Shown one piece after another: positions 46,640 through 55,716 of a DNA stretch of 64,000 bases (position 1 is the stretch's first letter; each line of letters begins with the position of its first letter). The position numbers were made by a program, and so were the translations under genes. The notes beneath the pieces are model-generated. The model saw nothing but the letters and a program-made list of their open reading frames with translations. It did not search any database and was not told where the DNA came from. Where the stretch lies: assembly GCA_020622085.1 (NCBI GenBank), contig JAHRYM010000002.1, positions 997,604 to 1,061,603 of the forward strand, given 5' to 3'. The DNA is from Paracoccaceae bacterium. Lineage in GTDB: Bacteria; Pseudomonadota; Alphaproteobacteria; Rhodobacterales; Rhodobacteraceae.

Positions 46640-47228
46640 CGTCCGAGCCATGGGAGAAACCCAGGATTAACCCGCAAACCCGCACTCCCGAAGACCATGG
46701 CGACAAGGACGAGGGCTTTCGGCTGGCCGATCGGGTCTGGTCGGCGCACCGTGGGCGTTTCACCGGCGGCTTATCGGCGGCGCTGGTGCTGGCCTTCATC
46801 GACTGGTCGATGCATCTGGCAATGCCCCCGGCAAACAGATGGACCTGGCCGTGAAAGGCGACCAGCCGTGCCGCCCATGCCCACGGCGCAATGACTAACC
46901 GCGACGCACAACCCCGGATAGAAGCCCGGGTGGCTGACAACCGGTTTGACGCCGGGGAGTGGGCCAGGATGCCTTCAACCGGTCGGGCAAAGGTTCCTGC
47001 TTGGCCAGCAATGGTGGCGCGATGCCACGGCAGCGGCTCCCGGCGTGACGCCTTACCATGAAGATGTGGTGTCCTTCGCCACCCGCCAGATCCTTGACAT
47101 GATGGTGCCCGCGAACAATCCGATGACCAACTCGGAGGTGATCGCCAGGACTGGGCGGCATCAGGTCCAACCGGCTCCGCATCGCGTGGTTGATCGTGTC
47201 ACGGCGTCGCCTCAGTCCGGGTCGGGCC
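46640..47228 (+). pseudogene. phaC: Polyhydroxyalkanoate synthase (PhaC) remnant, several frameshifts
   Basis: Pieces of the PhaC N-terminal domain appear in order in different frames. DRVWSAHRGRFTGGLSAALV then FIDWSMHLAMPPANR lies at about 46729-46843. A +1 shift gives GKQMDLAVKGDQ. MTNRDAQPRIEARVADNRFD then GEW follows at about 46890-46970. FLLGQQWWRDATAAAPGVTP and HEDVVSFATRQILDMM lie at about 46990-47110. These correspond to conserved PhaC stretches such as GGLSPAALALAYxDW, DxRFxxxxW and LLxQQWWHxATxxVxGVxxHHExVV. The catalytic Cys/Asp/His part is gone. Limits are approximate. Confidence 0.7.
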
Positions 47229-47276
47229 ATTCCGGCGGCGTTCGGGGGCCGATCGGGGCAGGGCGCGCGCGCCGGG

Positions 47277-48035
47277 TCAGGAAATCCGGAAGGACTGGCC
47301 GAGATAGACGCGGCGAACGTTTTCATCGCGCACGACCTCGTCGGCGCTTCCGCTCATCAGGACGGTGCCATCGTGCAGGATATAGGCGCGATCGACGATC
47401 TCGAGCGTTTCGCGGACGTTGTGATCGGTGATCAACACGCCAATGCCGCGATCCTTCAGATCATGGACCAGCGAGCGGATATCGGCGACCGAGATCGGGT
47501 CGACCCCGGCGAAGGGCTCGTCCAGAAGCAGGTATTTCGGGTCGGCGGCAAGGCAGCGGGCGATTTCGACGCGGCGCCGTTCCCCGCCCGACAAGGCCAT
47601 GGCCGGGGCGCGGCGCAGGTGGGTGATCGAAAACTCCGACAGCAGGTCTTCCAGACGTTCACGCCGCTTGTGGATGTCGTGCACGGTGATTTCCAGCACG
47701 GCAAGGATATTGTCCTCGACCGACAGGCCGCGAAAGATCGACACTTCCTGCGGCAGATACCCCACGCCCAGCCGCGCACGGCGATACATCGGCAGGCCCG
47801 TCACATCCACCCCGTCGATCAGCACCTGGCCACTGTCGGGCGTGATCAGACCGGCGATATTGTAAAAGCAGGTGGTCTTTCCCGATCCGTTCGGCCCCAG
47901 CAGCGCCACCACCTCGCCCCGTCCCAGTTCCAGCGAAACATCGCGGATCACCGGTCGGCGGCGGTAGCTCTTGCGCAGGTGCAGAACCTGAAGCCCCCTT
48001 GCGCCCTCGGTCACTTTCAGATCGGGCTGGGCCAT
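47277..48035 (-). CDS. lptB: LPS export ABC transporter ATP-binding protein
   Basis: 252 residues. Walker [10 protein letters not shown] is near 46, [13 protein letters not shown] near 148, Walker [13 protein letters not shown] near 168, and the LPS-transporter stretch [16 protein letters not shown]. It powers extraction of lipopolysaccharide from the inner membrane with LptF and LptG. It overlaps the lptA stop by one base. Immediately downstream the phaC remnant begins, where hpf would normally follow. Confidence 0.95.
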   Translation of the reverse strand: MAQPDLKVTEGARGLQVLHLRKSYRRRPVIRDVSLELGRGEVVALLGPNGSGKTTCFYNIAGLITPDSGQVLIDGVDVTGLPMYRRARLGVGYLPQEVSIFRGLSVEDNILAVLEITVHDIHKRRERLEDLLSEFSITHLRRAPAMALSGGERRRVEIARCLAADPKYLLLDEPFAGVDPISVADIRSLVHDLKDRGIGVLITDHNVRETLEIVDRAYILHDGTVLMSGSADEVVRDENVRRVYLGQSFRIS

Positions 48036-48520
48036 CAGTTGCCCCCCGGTGTCAGCACTGTCTTGACGCGTCCATCCATGATGCCAGTTCCGCTTTTCAG
48101 ATCGACGGTCAGCTTCTGGCCCGAAATGATGGCGGCGCCCTGCGTTAGCAGCACATCGCCCGTCATCACCACCTGGCCGGTGTCGATCACATAGACTGCC
48201 TCGCGTGATTCGGCGGCATCGGGTCCGGCGCTGAGCGTGACACCGCCCGTGGCCGAGAGGCTTTTGATCCGCTTGCGGTCATCGGTCTTGTAGACGACGG
48301 CAACGGTTCCTGCCTTCAGCCGCATGTCGCCCTGGATGATCGTGACATTGCCGGCGAAGGTTGCGGTGCCGTCGGACTGGTTCACGGCAAGGCTGTCGGC
48401 CGTCACTTCGACGGGCAGGGTCGTGTCGGCCTTCAGGCCACCGAAGGCAACCTGATTTTGCGCGCTGGCCGGGCCGGACAGCAGCAAGGCAACAAGCAGG
48501 ATAGGGCCGGAGAAACGCAT
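48035..48520 (-). CDS. lptA: LPS transport periplasmic protein LptA
   Basis: 161 residues. A signal peptide ([20 protein letters not shown]) is followed by the OstA-type beta-jellyroll with [25 protein letters not shown], the common LptA pattern of a DNS/ATFxGNV motif. It bridges LptC and LptD across the periplasm. ATG 48520 was chosen at the signal peptide; a longer frame exists without ribosome site. Confidence 0.88.
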   Translation of the reverse strand: MRFSGPILLVALLLSGPASAQNQVAFGGLKADTTLPVEVTADSLAVNQSDGTATFAGNVTIIQGDMRLKAGTVAVVYKTDDRKRIKSLSATGGVTLSAGPDAAESREAVYVIDTGQVVMTGDVLLTQGAAIISGQKLTVDLKSGTGIMDGRVKTVLTPGGN

Positions 48521-48527
48521 CTGAACC

Positions 48528-49139
48528 TCAGGGACCGGGTTGGTATAGCATCCTGACGCCCTTTTTGAACACCAGAACATATGTTTCCGGCCGCACCGGG
48601 TCGGGCGAAAACGTCATGGCTCCGGCTTCGATGGTGCCGAAGGGCGCCTCGGCGGTGACGGGGTTTGCGGTGCTGACCTCGGTTCGGGTCGTGAGGGCGG
48701 TCAGATCCTGCGCTGTCAGCCGGTAGCCTGCCGATGTGGTCATTTCAACGCCCTTGTCCAGCATGACCGCTTCGCCATCGAGCGTCATGCGCCCTTCTTC
48801 GGCACGCAGTTCCACCGAGGTGCCATCCTGGCCAAGGTAGTTGGCGGCAAGCTGGTCCATCGCGGCCTGCTCGGTTCCCTGGGCGGGGCGGGCAGAGCGC
48901 GCGCGCAGGGAAATGGCGGCGCCGTCCATCGTCGTCCCCAGAAACTCCGGCGCGGTGACGCGTTGCTGGCGCGCAAGCTCCTCGACATCGACCTTTGCAT
49001 AGGGCAGTTCGCCCTCGCCTCCGATCCGGTTCGAGAACAGAAACAGCGTCGCAAGGATTGCCAGGGCAATCAGCGGCAAGGTGATCTTGAGCCAGACGAC
49101 CAGCCGGCTGTGCAGGTCGTCCTTTGGGGACGCTGCCAT
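48528..49139 (-). CDS. lptC: LPS export protein LptC
   Basis: 203 residues. One N-terminal transmembrane helix (about 13-35, WLKITLPLIALAILATLFLFS) is followed by a periplasmic domain of LptC/YrbK type (ARQQRVTAPEFLGTTMDG, LRAEEGRMTLDGEAVMLDKGVEM). It passes LPS from LptBFG to LptA. It overlaps kdsD by one base and lies seven bases from lptA. Confidence 0.85.
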   Translation of the reverse strand: MAASPKDDLHSRLVVWLKITLPLIALAILATLFLFSNRIGGEGELPYAKVDVEELARQQRVTAPEFLGTTMDGAAISLRARSARPAQGTEQAAMDQLAANYLGQDGTSVELRAEEGRMTLDGEAVMLDKGVEMTTSAGYRLTAQDLTALTTRTEVSTANPVTAEAPFGTIEAGAMTFSPDPVRPETYVLVFKKGVRMLYQPGP

Positions 49140-50101
49140 CAGACGACCCCCGCGCGCAGGCAGTCGTGGATGTGGAGGATGCCTTCGGCCTGCCCGGCAC
49201 CGTCGGGCGAGACGGCGAAGAGGCAGGTGATCTTCTGCTCGTTCATCATGGCGACGGCTTGTTCGGCCAGCGCATCGGGGGCGATCACACGGGGCTTCGG
49301 GGTCATCACTTCGGCGGCCTTTCGTGACAGAAGGCCCTCCATGTGGCGGCGGAGGTCGCCGTCCGTGATGATGCCGGACAGACGACCCCTTGCATCCGTC
49401 ACGCCGACGACGCCAAAGCCCTTGCGGCTGATTGCCAGCAGCGCCTCGGGCATCGGCGCATCCTCGGAAACCAGCGGCATTTCGCGGTGCATCAGGTCGC
49501 GCACCTTGGCAAGCCGCGCCCCAAGCTTGCCGCCCGGATGGAAGGCGCGGAAATGGTCAGGCGTGAACTGCCGATGCTCCATCAGGACAACCGCCATCGC
49601 GTCGCCCAGCGCCAGCGTCATCGTGGTCGAGGTGGTGGGGACGATCCCCGTGCCGCAAGCCTCTTCCGCCCGAGGAAGCAGGATCGCCACGTCGGCAAGG
49701 CGCAGAAGCGTCGATCCCTCGCGGGCCGCGACCCCGATCAGCGGGATGTCGAAGCGGCGGGTATGGGCGATGATGTCCGACAGTTCGGGCGTTTCACCCG
49801 AGTTCGACAGGACCAGGGCCACATCGGCCTTCGTGATCATTCCGAGATCGCCATGGCTGGCTTCGGCCGGGTGCACGAACTGCGCCGGCGTTCCGGTCGA
49901 GGCGAAGGTCGCTGCGATCTTGCGCCCGACATGGCCCGACTTTCCCATGCCCGAGACGATGACCCTGCCTTCTACCGAAAGCATGAGGTCGATTGCCCGG
50001 GCAAAACTGCTGCCCAGGGCCGTTTGCAAGGCATCAAGGCCGCGCGCCTCGATTCCGATGACGCGGCGGGCGGTTTCAAGATATGTGTCCGATCCGGCCA
50101 T
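49139..50101 (-). CDS. kdsD: Arabinose-5-phosphate isomerase
   Basis: 320 residues. The SIS domain has VSGMGKSGHVGRKIAATFASTGTPA and HGDLGM near residue 85, then LVLSNSGETPE. Two CBS domains (about 205-320, with GIITDGDLRRH) follow. It makes D-arabinose 5-phosphate for Kdo synthesis, the inner-core LPS sugar. It sits upstream of lptC in the usual LPS export order and six bases from rnd. Confidence 0.92.
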   Translation of the reverse strand: MAGSDTYLETARRVIGIEARGLDALQTALGSSFARAIDLMLSVEGRVIVSGMGKSGHVGRKIAATFASTGTPAQFVHPAEASHGDLGMITKADVALVLSNSGETPELSDIIAHTRRFDIPLIGVAAREGSTLLRLADVAILLPRAEEACGTGIVPTTSTTMTLALGDAMAVVLMEHRQFTPDHFRAFHPGGKLGARLAKVRDLMHREMPLVSEDAPMPEALLAISRKGFGVVGVTDARGRLSGIITDGDLRRHMEGLLSRKAAEVMTPKPRVIAPDALAEQAVAMMNEQKITCLFAVSPDGAGQAEGILHIHDCLRAGVV

Positions 50102-50106
50102 GCTGC

Positions 50107-50721
50107 CTAATGCGAAAACAGATCGGCCGGGTCGGACCAGCCCATCAGATCCAGTCGCGCGCGAGTGGGCAGGAATTCGAAACAGGCCTGCGCCAGCTCG
50201 GCCCTGCCTTCGCGGGCCAGACGGCGATCAAGTTCCGCCTTCAGCGGGTGCAGGTAAAGCACATCGGAGGCCGCATATTCGCGCTGGGCCTCGGTCAGTT
50301 CGGCCGCGCCCCAGTCCGAGGTCTGCTGCGCCTTCGAAACATCGACGCCGACCAGTTCCTGAAGCAGGTATTTCAGGCCGTGCCGATCGGTGAAGGTGCG
50401 GATCAGTTTCGATGCGATCTTGGTGCAATAGACCGGCGCCGTGACAACGCCGAAGGCCGCGTAAAGGGCCGCAATGTCGAAGCGGCCGAAGTGGAACAGC
50501 TTCACCACCGCCGGATCGGCGAGCAGTTGCTCCAGATTGGGCGCGCGGGTCTGGCCGCGCTCGATCTGCACCAGATGTGCGTCGCCATCGCCTGATGAGA
50601 GCTGCACGACACAAAGCCGGTCACGGCGGGGGTCAAGACCCATGGTTTCGGTGTCGATCGCCACAAGGTTGCCAAGGTTCAGGCTATCGGGCAGGTCGCG
50701 GCTGTAAAGGTGAATGGTCAA
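50107..50721 (-). CDS. rnd: Ribonuclease D-type 3'-5' exonuclease
   Basis: 204 residues from TTG 50721. DEDDy exonuclease motifs: VAIDTETMGLDPRRDRLC near 21, KLFHFGRFDIAAL near 75, and the C-terminal ExoIII block YAASDVLYLHPL near 150. It lacks the HRDC domains of full-length RNase D and is the short alphaproteobacterial type. The frame extends to ATG 50787, but the extra 22 residues have no family look and homologues begin near TIHLY. It leads the leftward rnd-kdsD-lptCAB operon. Confidence 0.85.
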   Translation of the reverse strand: MTIHLYSRDLPDSLNLGNLVAIDTETMGLDPRRDRLCVVQLSSGDGDAHLVQIERGQTRAPNLEQLLADPAVVKLFHFGRFDIAALYAAFGVVTAPVYCTKIASKLIRTFTDRHGLKYLLQELVGVDVSKAQQTSDWGAAELTEAQREYAASDVLYLHPLKAELDRRLAREGRAELAQACFEFLPTRARLDLMGWSDPADLFSH

Positions 50722-50839
50722 GGGCAGGGATCCATCTGTTGATGGGCTCTTATAGACCCGTGCCCCGGTGGATGCCAATGCGGGCATTCGGAGGCGATAC
50801 TGTTCCTTGCCGGAACATGCCGCCGGGGGTGCGCAGTCG

Positions 50840-51415
50840 TCAGGCGGACAGGATCTGCGTCATCAGCGTCAGCGAGACAAGCCCGAGCCAGCCTGCCGCT
50901 ATCCGTTGCAAGAGCATCGGCGGCAGGGCCGGGCCGCGACGGGTGCGGGTCAGTGCACCACCTGCCGCCCAGACCGCTGCTGCGGTAACGACAGCGGCGC
51001 AAAAGACCGCCAGCCGCAGGCTGAATCCATGGCTGGCAACCGGGGGCAGAAGAACCAGCCCGACCACCAGCGCCTTGGGGTTGAGGACAGTCGTGCAGAA
51101 TACGGTCCAGGGGCCAATCTGGACGTTGCCAGTTGCCATGGCGCTGCGACGCCAGATGCGCAACGCCAGCACCAGAACCCAGATCGCCGCAGCGAAGGTC
51201 AGGGCCGATCCGGCATGGGGCCAGCGCGAAGCCAGTTCCTCTCCTGCAAGCGCCAGCGGCACCACTGCCACGAGATACCCGGCAAGCTCTGCGGGAAACA
51301 GACGAAGGGCCCGGCGCAGGCCGTCTGATGCCGCCGACAATGCGATTAGTGAATTGGTTGGCCCCGGAGCCAGCAACAGCGCAAGAACCCCGGACAGGAA
51401 GGCGATGAAGGACAT
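50840..51415 (-). CDS. LysE-family amino-acid/metabolite exporter
   Basis: 191 residues and about six hydrophobic segments. It starts MSFIAFLSGVLALLLAPGPTNSLI, with the APGPTN motif typical of LysE/RhtB proteins at residues 17-22. Export of an amino acid is inferred; the substrate is unknown. ATG 51415 was chosen since homology begins there. It lies between the rnd-lpt operon and the flagellar cluster and belongs clearly to neither. Confidence 0.82.
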   Translation of the reverse strand: MSFIAFLSGVLALLLAPGPTNSLIALSAASDGLRRALRLFPAELAGYLVAVVPLALAGEELASRWPHAGSALTFAAAIWVLVLALRIWRRSAMATGNVQIGPWTVFCTTVLNPKALVVGLVLLPPVASHGFSLRLAVFCAAVVTAAAVWAAGGALTRTRRGPALPPMLLQRIAAGWLGLVSLTLMTQILSA

Positions 51416-51831
51416 GGCATCTCCGCAGCGTTCGCGCAGATACCCGATTTCGCGGACAACGCAACCACGCAGGGATCTACGCCGGCCGGAGCTGCCAGGT
51501 CTGTTCGAGGCAGGTGCCGCGGATCCCGGTGGGCGACCTGTCGAGAGACGAGTGAAGTGATGGAGCGGCAGGTAGTGACACGGCAAGTGGCAGAAAGTTG
51601 TGCCGATCGCAAAAGGGTCTCGGCCCGCCGATCCTGCGGCGCAGCCATCAGTTGCCGATCCGTCCGCATGAATACCCAATCAGACTCGGCAGTGGCGGCG
51701 AAGGAAAGGTTTTTGCCGGCATCCACCTGTCCGCTCGCGCGGAGCGCCTGGTCGGCGACCGGGCATCCTGCAATCGGCAGGCCAGGCCGCAGCGGCGACC
51801 TGCTGCCGTCTTGCCATGACCCCGGGGCGCA
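51416..51831. other. Intergenic region between lysE-type gene and fliL
   Basis: 416 bases downstream of fliL. Only short frames with no recognised product; no tRNA and no obvious hairpin terminator were seen. It marks the end of the flagellar gene run. Confidence 0.4.
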
Positions 51832-52329
51832 TCAGGCATCCTGCCGCACGATATCGGTTATCAGGATGCTGCCGACTGCGGCCCCCATGACACTCCGCGC
51901 GGTTTCCAGCAGCGCCGTGCGCAGCGCTTCCATCGCCAGCGGATCGGTGAACGAGCCTTTGAAGCCGCCGGCGTTGGCATGATTGAACAGGGTCTGCAAG
52001 AGAGCGTCGCGCAGCTTCGGTTCCCGCTCGAAGACCTTGGGTCCCTCCCCCTTGGGCACTTCGAGGCTGAGCGACAGGATGACCATCGCGGCAACTGTTC
52101 CATCTTCGACGACCGGAACGACGAACTGGTTGTTGAGCTTGACGAACTCGGTTTCGTGGTCCGCGACCTCTGACTCTTGCGGGGGCATCTGGGCTCTGGT
52201 GGCGTCAGTCGGCGGGCAGATGATCCTGGGATCGGATTCTGCGGCTGGCTGCGGGCGGAAGATGTAGCCGGCACCGCCGCCCGCCGAAAGGCCGATCAGA
52301 ACAAGAAGAACCGGAAGAAGCTTGCGCAT
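51832..52329 (-). CDS. fliL: Flagellar basal-body-associated protein FliL
   Basis: 165 residues. One N-terminal transmembrane helix (residues 4-23) is followed by a periplasmic domain with KLNNQFVVPVVEDGTVAAMVILSLSLEV and KLRDALLQTLFNHA, as in FliL. It lies around the stator and supports torque. It is last in the flgB-to-fliL run, nine bases after flgH. Confidence 0.85.
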   Translation of the reverse strand: MRKLLPVLLVLIGLSAGGGAGYIFRPQPAAESDPRIICPPTDATRAQMPPQESEVADHETEFVKLNNQFVVPVVEDGTVAAMVILSLSLEVPKGEGPKVFEREPKLRDALLQTLFNHANAGGFKGSFTDPLAMEALRTALLETARSVMGAAVGSILITDIVRQDA

Positions 52330-52338
52330 GGTGACTCC

Positions 52339-53106
52339 TCAGAACGGCAGGACGACGTCGGCCACCTGTTGGCCATAGCGGGGTTGCTGGACATCCGAGA
52401 TCATGCCCCGGCCACCGTAGGAAATCCGGGCACCGGCAATCTTGTCATAGGTGACTTCATTCTGGCGCGAGATGTCTTCGGGACGCACGAAGCCGGTCAC
52501 GATCAGTTCGCGGATTTCGTAATTGACCCTTACCTCCTGCGAGCCCTGGATCCGCAGGACGCCGTTGGGCAGGGTTTCAAGCACGGTTGCCGCAACGCGC
52601 AACGTAAGCTTTTCCTTCCGCGCCACATTTCCATTGCCCTGGTAGCTGGATTTGGAATTGCTGTTCATCGCCTCGTCCATGCTTGCCCCCTCGGGCAGCT
52701 CGGCATTCAGGCGCTGCGGAATCCCCAGCATTCCGCCAATGCCCATCCTTTCCGAGGAGCTGCGGCTGCGACCCGAACTGTTGGAGATTTCGGCCTTGTC
52801 GTTGATTTCGATGACGACCGTCAGGATGTCGCCCCGGACCCCGGCACGGTGGTCGCCCAGCAAAGAGGCCCGCGACCCAGACCAGAGCGAGGCGGAACCG
52901 AGCCCGCCTGTCCGGGTTGTCTGCGGCATCGGCGGGTTGTTCATCGCCATGAATTCAGCGCTCGAGTCGACGGGGCTCAGATCCGGGGTCTTGCCGACAT
53001 TCTTCAGTCGGGCACATCCCGAAAGAGGAGCGGTTGCGATCAGAAACAGACAGGCAAGCTTCAGGATCCTCCGCGATCCGGCGGTGGAAAGGGGGAAGTA
53101 GGGCAT
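52339..53106 (-). CDS. flgH: Flagellar L-ring protein FlgH
   Basis: 255 residues. A lipoprotein signal with lipobox LSGC (Cys near residue 31) is followed by SLWSGSRASLLGDHRAGVRGDILTVVIEI, NVARKEKLTLRVAATVLETLPNGVLRIQGSQEVRVN and VRPEDISRQNEVTYDKIAGARISYGG. It forms the outer-membrane ring of the basal body. A possible leaderless start a few codons later exists, but the signal needs the full N-terminus. Confidence 0.95.
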   Translation of the reverse strand: MPYFPLSTAGSRRILKLACLFLIATAPLSGCARLKNVGKTPDLSPVDSSAEFMAMNNPPMPQTTRTGGLGSASLWSGSRASLLGDHRAGVRGDILTVVIEINDKAEISNSSGRSRSSSERMGIGGMLGIPQRLNAELPEGASMDEAMNSNSKSSYQGNGNVARKEKLTLRVAATVLETLPNGVLRIQGSQEVRVNYEIRELIVTGFVRPEDISRQNEVTYDKIAGARISYGGRGMISDVQQPRYGQQVADVVLPF

Positions 53107-53153
53107 CGAACTGTCTCCGATCAGGGAAAGGCAGGGAAGGGAAGGGCTGGAGG

Positions 53154-53576
53154 TCAGGGCTGGGGCAGGACAGATATCGTTCCGTCGGGCTGAATGGATC
53201 CGCTCACCGTCGTGTGCGACGCGGTATTGAGAACGCGCAGGCTGCTGCCGACGGCACCCTGGCCCAGGGAACGGCCCTCGGCCCGGATGACCAGGGAGCC
53301 GCGCCGAAAGACCAGGGTCACGACCTGATTGCGGGAGATGACCTGGGGTGCGCCGAAATCCTCTGCCCGCATCGGTCGCCCGGCATAGACCGTTACCCGG
53401 GACTGCTGGCCGATCAGTTCAAGCGCTTCGGTCGAGGTGACATTGGCGGGTGATATGTCGTCGGCGGTAACGGTTGCCCCGGCGCGGATCGTGCGTGCAG
53501 CCAGCGGTGCCTCGGCCAGCGAAGGTGCGACGCCCAAGGCGCATGCGACCAGGACGGCCCAAAGCTTGCGCATCAT
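53154..53576 (-). CDS. flgA: Flagellar P-ring assembly chaperone FlgA
   Basis: 140 residues. A signal peptide (about 1-22) is followed by a SAF domain with AARTIRAGATVTADDISPANV, GRPMRAEDFGAPQVISRNQVVTLVFRRG and SGSIQPDGTISVLP. It assists FlgI polymerisation around the rod. It is the short FlgA form. It overlaps flgG by four bases. flgI itself is not in this window. Confidence 0.87.
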   Translation of the reverse strand: MMRKLWAVLVACALGVAPSLAEAPLAARTIRAGATVTADDISPANVTSTEALELIGQQSRVTVYAGRPMRAEDFGAPQVISRNQVVTLVFRRGSLVIRAEGRSLGQGAVGSSLRVLNTASHTTVSGSIQPDGTISVLPQP

Positions 53577-54358
53577 CGCACCTGTGCCGTGACGCCCAGC
53601 ATCTGGTCGGCCGCCGTGATGACCTTGGCGTTCATCTCGTAGCCGCGCTGGGCTTCGATCAGGTCGGTGATCTCACGCACCGCATCGACGGAGCTTTCCT
53701 CAAGAAACCCCTGGCGAAGCGTGCCAAGGCCGTTCTCGCCCGGATTGGCGACAGTTGCCGGCCCCGAGGCTGATGTTTCCAGAAACAGGTTCGAACCGAT
53801 CGCTTCGAGTCCCTTTTCGTTGGTGAAGCCCGCAAGCGTGATCTGGCCCAGCAGTTCCGGCTCTACCCGGTCGGTGAAATAGGCGTAGACTTCGCCCGAG
53901 GCGTTGATCGAGATGCTGCGGGCCTCGGCGGGAATGGTGATTCCGGGCGCCACCGGATAACCATCGGACGTGGTGATCAGCCCGTCGGCCGTCCGTTTGA
54001 GTGCACCATCGCGGGTATATCCCGAAGTGCCCGAGGGCAACGTCACCTCGATATAACCAAGGCCTTCGATGGCGACATCAAGATCGCCGCCACTGGCAGA
54101 AAGCGACCCCTGCGCCACGTTGATGCTGACCGCAGCGGGGCGGACGCCAAGGCCAAGCTGGACCCCCGCCGGGACCATGGTCCCGTCTGCGGCATTGATG
54201 GTTCCCGGCCGTGTGAGCTGCTGGTAATGCAGATCGGCAAACTCGGCCCTGCGGGCGTTGTAGCCGGTGGTCGACATGTTGGCGAGGTTGTTCGAAATGA
54301 CTTCGACGCGCATCTGCTGCGCCGACATGCCGGTTGCAGCGATCTGCAAGGCGCGCAT
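53573..54358 (-). CDS. flgG: Flagellar distal rod protein FlgG
   Basis: 261 residues. N-terminal MRALQIAATGMSAQQMRVEVISNNLANMSTTGYNARRAEF and C-terminal LEESSVDAVREITDLIEAQRGYEMNAKVI are the paired helical termini of rod/hook proteins. Internal VQLGLGVRPAAV is typical of FlgG. It forms the distal rod. Confidence 0.95.
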   Translation of the reverse strand: MRALQIAATGMSAQQMRVEVISNNLANMSTTGYNARRAEFADLHYQQLTRPGTINAADGTMVPAGVQLGLGVRPAAVSINVAQGSLSASGGDLDVAIEGLGYIEVTLPSGTSGYTRDGALKRTADGLITTSDGYPVAPGITIPAEARSISINASGEVYAYFTDRVEPELLGQITLAGFTNEKGLEAIGSNLFLETSASGPATVANPGENGLGTLRQGFLEESSVDAVREITDLIEAQRGYEMNAKVITAADQMLGVTAQVR

Positions 54359-54373
54359 GGGGTGTCTCCTTCT

Positions 54374-55090
54374 TTAGCGGGTCATCGACTGGATGACGGC
54401 GCGGATCCGGGCATCTTCCTTGTCGAGAAATGACTGGCCCATTTCATAGGCGCGCTGCACTTCGATCATCCGGGCAATTTCGGTGACGGGGGCCACGTTC
54501 GAGTCTTCGAGAAAGCCCTGGAATATCCGGCCGCCTTCCAGCGGTTGGGGGGGTGTGGTCGTGCTGAAGCGATTGTCACCGGCGTGAATCAGCTGCGAAG
54601 GATCAGAGGCGGCAAATAGCCCGATCTGCGCCACCGGTGTGCCGTCGGCAGAGAGCGTTCCGTCCTGTGCCACGGCAAAGGACCGCGTTCCTGGCGGCAC
54701 GGGGATGGGACTGCCGCCGGTGTCAAGGACCGGGTAGCCGTCGGCCGTGACCAATTCACCCTCGGGCGAGGGCGTGAAGTTGCCGGCGCGGGTCAGTTGC
54801 TGGCCTGAAGGTGTCTGGACCATGAAGAAACCATCGCCCTCGATAGCCAGATCAAATGTTCCGCCGGTTCTTTTCAGCCCGCCCTGTTCAAGATTGACCA
54901 GCCGGCCACTGGCCATAGCCATTGAAAGCGACGGCTCGCCGCCGCCCAGTGCCTTGACGTGTTCGGCAAAGACCACGCCTTCCTTTCGGAAACCGGTCGT
55001 GGAGGCGTTGGCGATGTTGTTTGCGATCGCCCGCATTTCGGACATCAGGCCCGCCTGCCGGTTCAGCGAGGCATAGATGGTATTTTCCAA
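54374..55090 (-). CDS. flgF: Flagellar proximal rod protein FlgF
   Basis: 238 residues. It has the rod-protein N-terminus (YASLNRQAGLMSEMRAIANNIANASTTGFRKEG) and C-terminus (LEDSNVAPVTEIARMIEVQRAYEMGQSF). Position before flgG and size favour FlgF over FlgG. It is 15 bases from flgG and three from fliQ. Confidence 0.92.
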   Translation of the reverse strand: MENTIYASLNRQAGLMSEMRAIANNIANASTTGFRKEGVVFAEHVKALGGGEPSLSMAMASGRLVNLEQGGLKRTGGTFDLAIEGDGFFMVQTPSGQQLTRAGNFTPSPEGELVTADGYPVLDTGGSPIPVPPGTRSFAVAQDGTLSADGTPVAQIGLFAASDPSQLIHAGDNRFSTTTPPQPLEGGRIFQGFLEDSNVAPVTEIARMIEVQRAYEMGQSFLDKEDARIRAVIQSMTR

Positions 55091-55093
55091 GGC

Positions 55094-55360
55094 TCAGCCT
55101 CCGATGATAAGCGGAACAAGGCGGTCGGTGAAGAAGGTGACCAATGCGGTCGTCATCCAGGACATCGAAACCCAGAACACCGCGATCAGCAGCGCGACCT
55201 TCGGGACGAAGGTCAGGGTGGCCTCCTGGACCGAGGTAAGCGCCTGGAACAGGCCGATCACCAGCCCTGCGGCCAGTGCGACACCAAGCAGTGGCGCCGA
55301 GAGCCGCACCGCTATCCAGAGCGATTCCCGCAAGGTATCGAAGAAAACCGCCTGCTCCAT
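55094..55360 (-). CDS. fliQ: Flagellar export apparatus protein FliQ
   Basis: 88 residues with two transmembrane helices. It contains PLLGVALAAGLVIGLFQALTSVQEATLTFVPK, the FliQ/FlhB-gate signature. It is a subunit of the type III export gate. Its start overlaps the fliE stop by one base. Confidence 0.93.
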   Translation of the reverse strand: MEQAVFFDTLRESLWIAVRLSAPLLGVALAAGLVIGLFQALTSVQEATLTFVPKVALLIAVFWVSMSWMTTALVTFFTDRLVPLIIGG

Positions 55361-55674
55361 CAGACCGGCATCCGGAGAATTTCCTGGTAGGCTTCAACGA
55401 CCTTGTCGCGCACCGTGACAGCTGTCTCGACCGCCAGTTGTGACGCTGCAAGCGCCTCGACCAGTGAATGCGCATCAGCCCCGCCGGCAAGAACGCCTTT
55501 CGCGGCTTCCTCACCGCCGTGCAAGGTATCGACAAAAGCCTTGCCGATACCTTCGAAGGCCGTCGCGGCTGCATTGGCGCCATCGCCCTGTGCATCGGTG
55601 TGTTCGGTGACCGGACGCGCCTTGGCATAGGCCTGCTGGGCGAGGGGTGCGGCAATGCGCGATGAAATGTCCAT
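55360..55674 (-). CDS. fliE: Flagellar hook-basal body protein FliE
   Basis: 104 residues, mostly helical. It ends with HSLVEALAASQLAVETAVTVRDKVVEAYQEILRMPV, the conserved FliE C-terminal helix. FliE joins the MS ring to the rod. Confidence 0.92.
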   Translation of the reverse strand: MDISSRIAAPLAQQAYAKARPVTEHTDAQGDGANAAATAFEGIGKAFVDTLHGGEEAAKGVLAGGADAHSLVEALAASQLAVETAVTVRDKVVEAYQEILRMPV

Positions 55675-55716
55675 TCTGGACTCCTTTCCGTTGAAAATCA
55701 GGAATGTTCAGGAAAA

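Noticed and set aside
51557-51982. Open frames between lysE and fliL
   Set aside because: They overlap fliL in the wrong strand and have no recognisable features or ribosome site.
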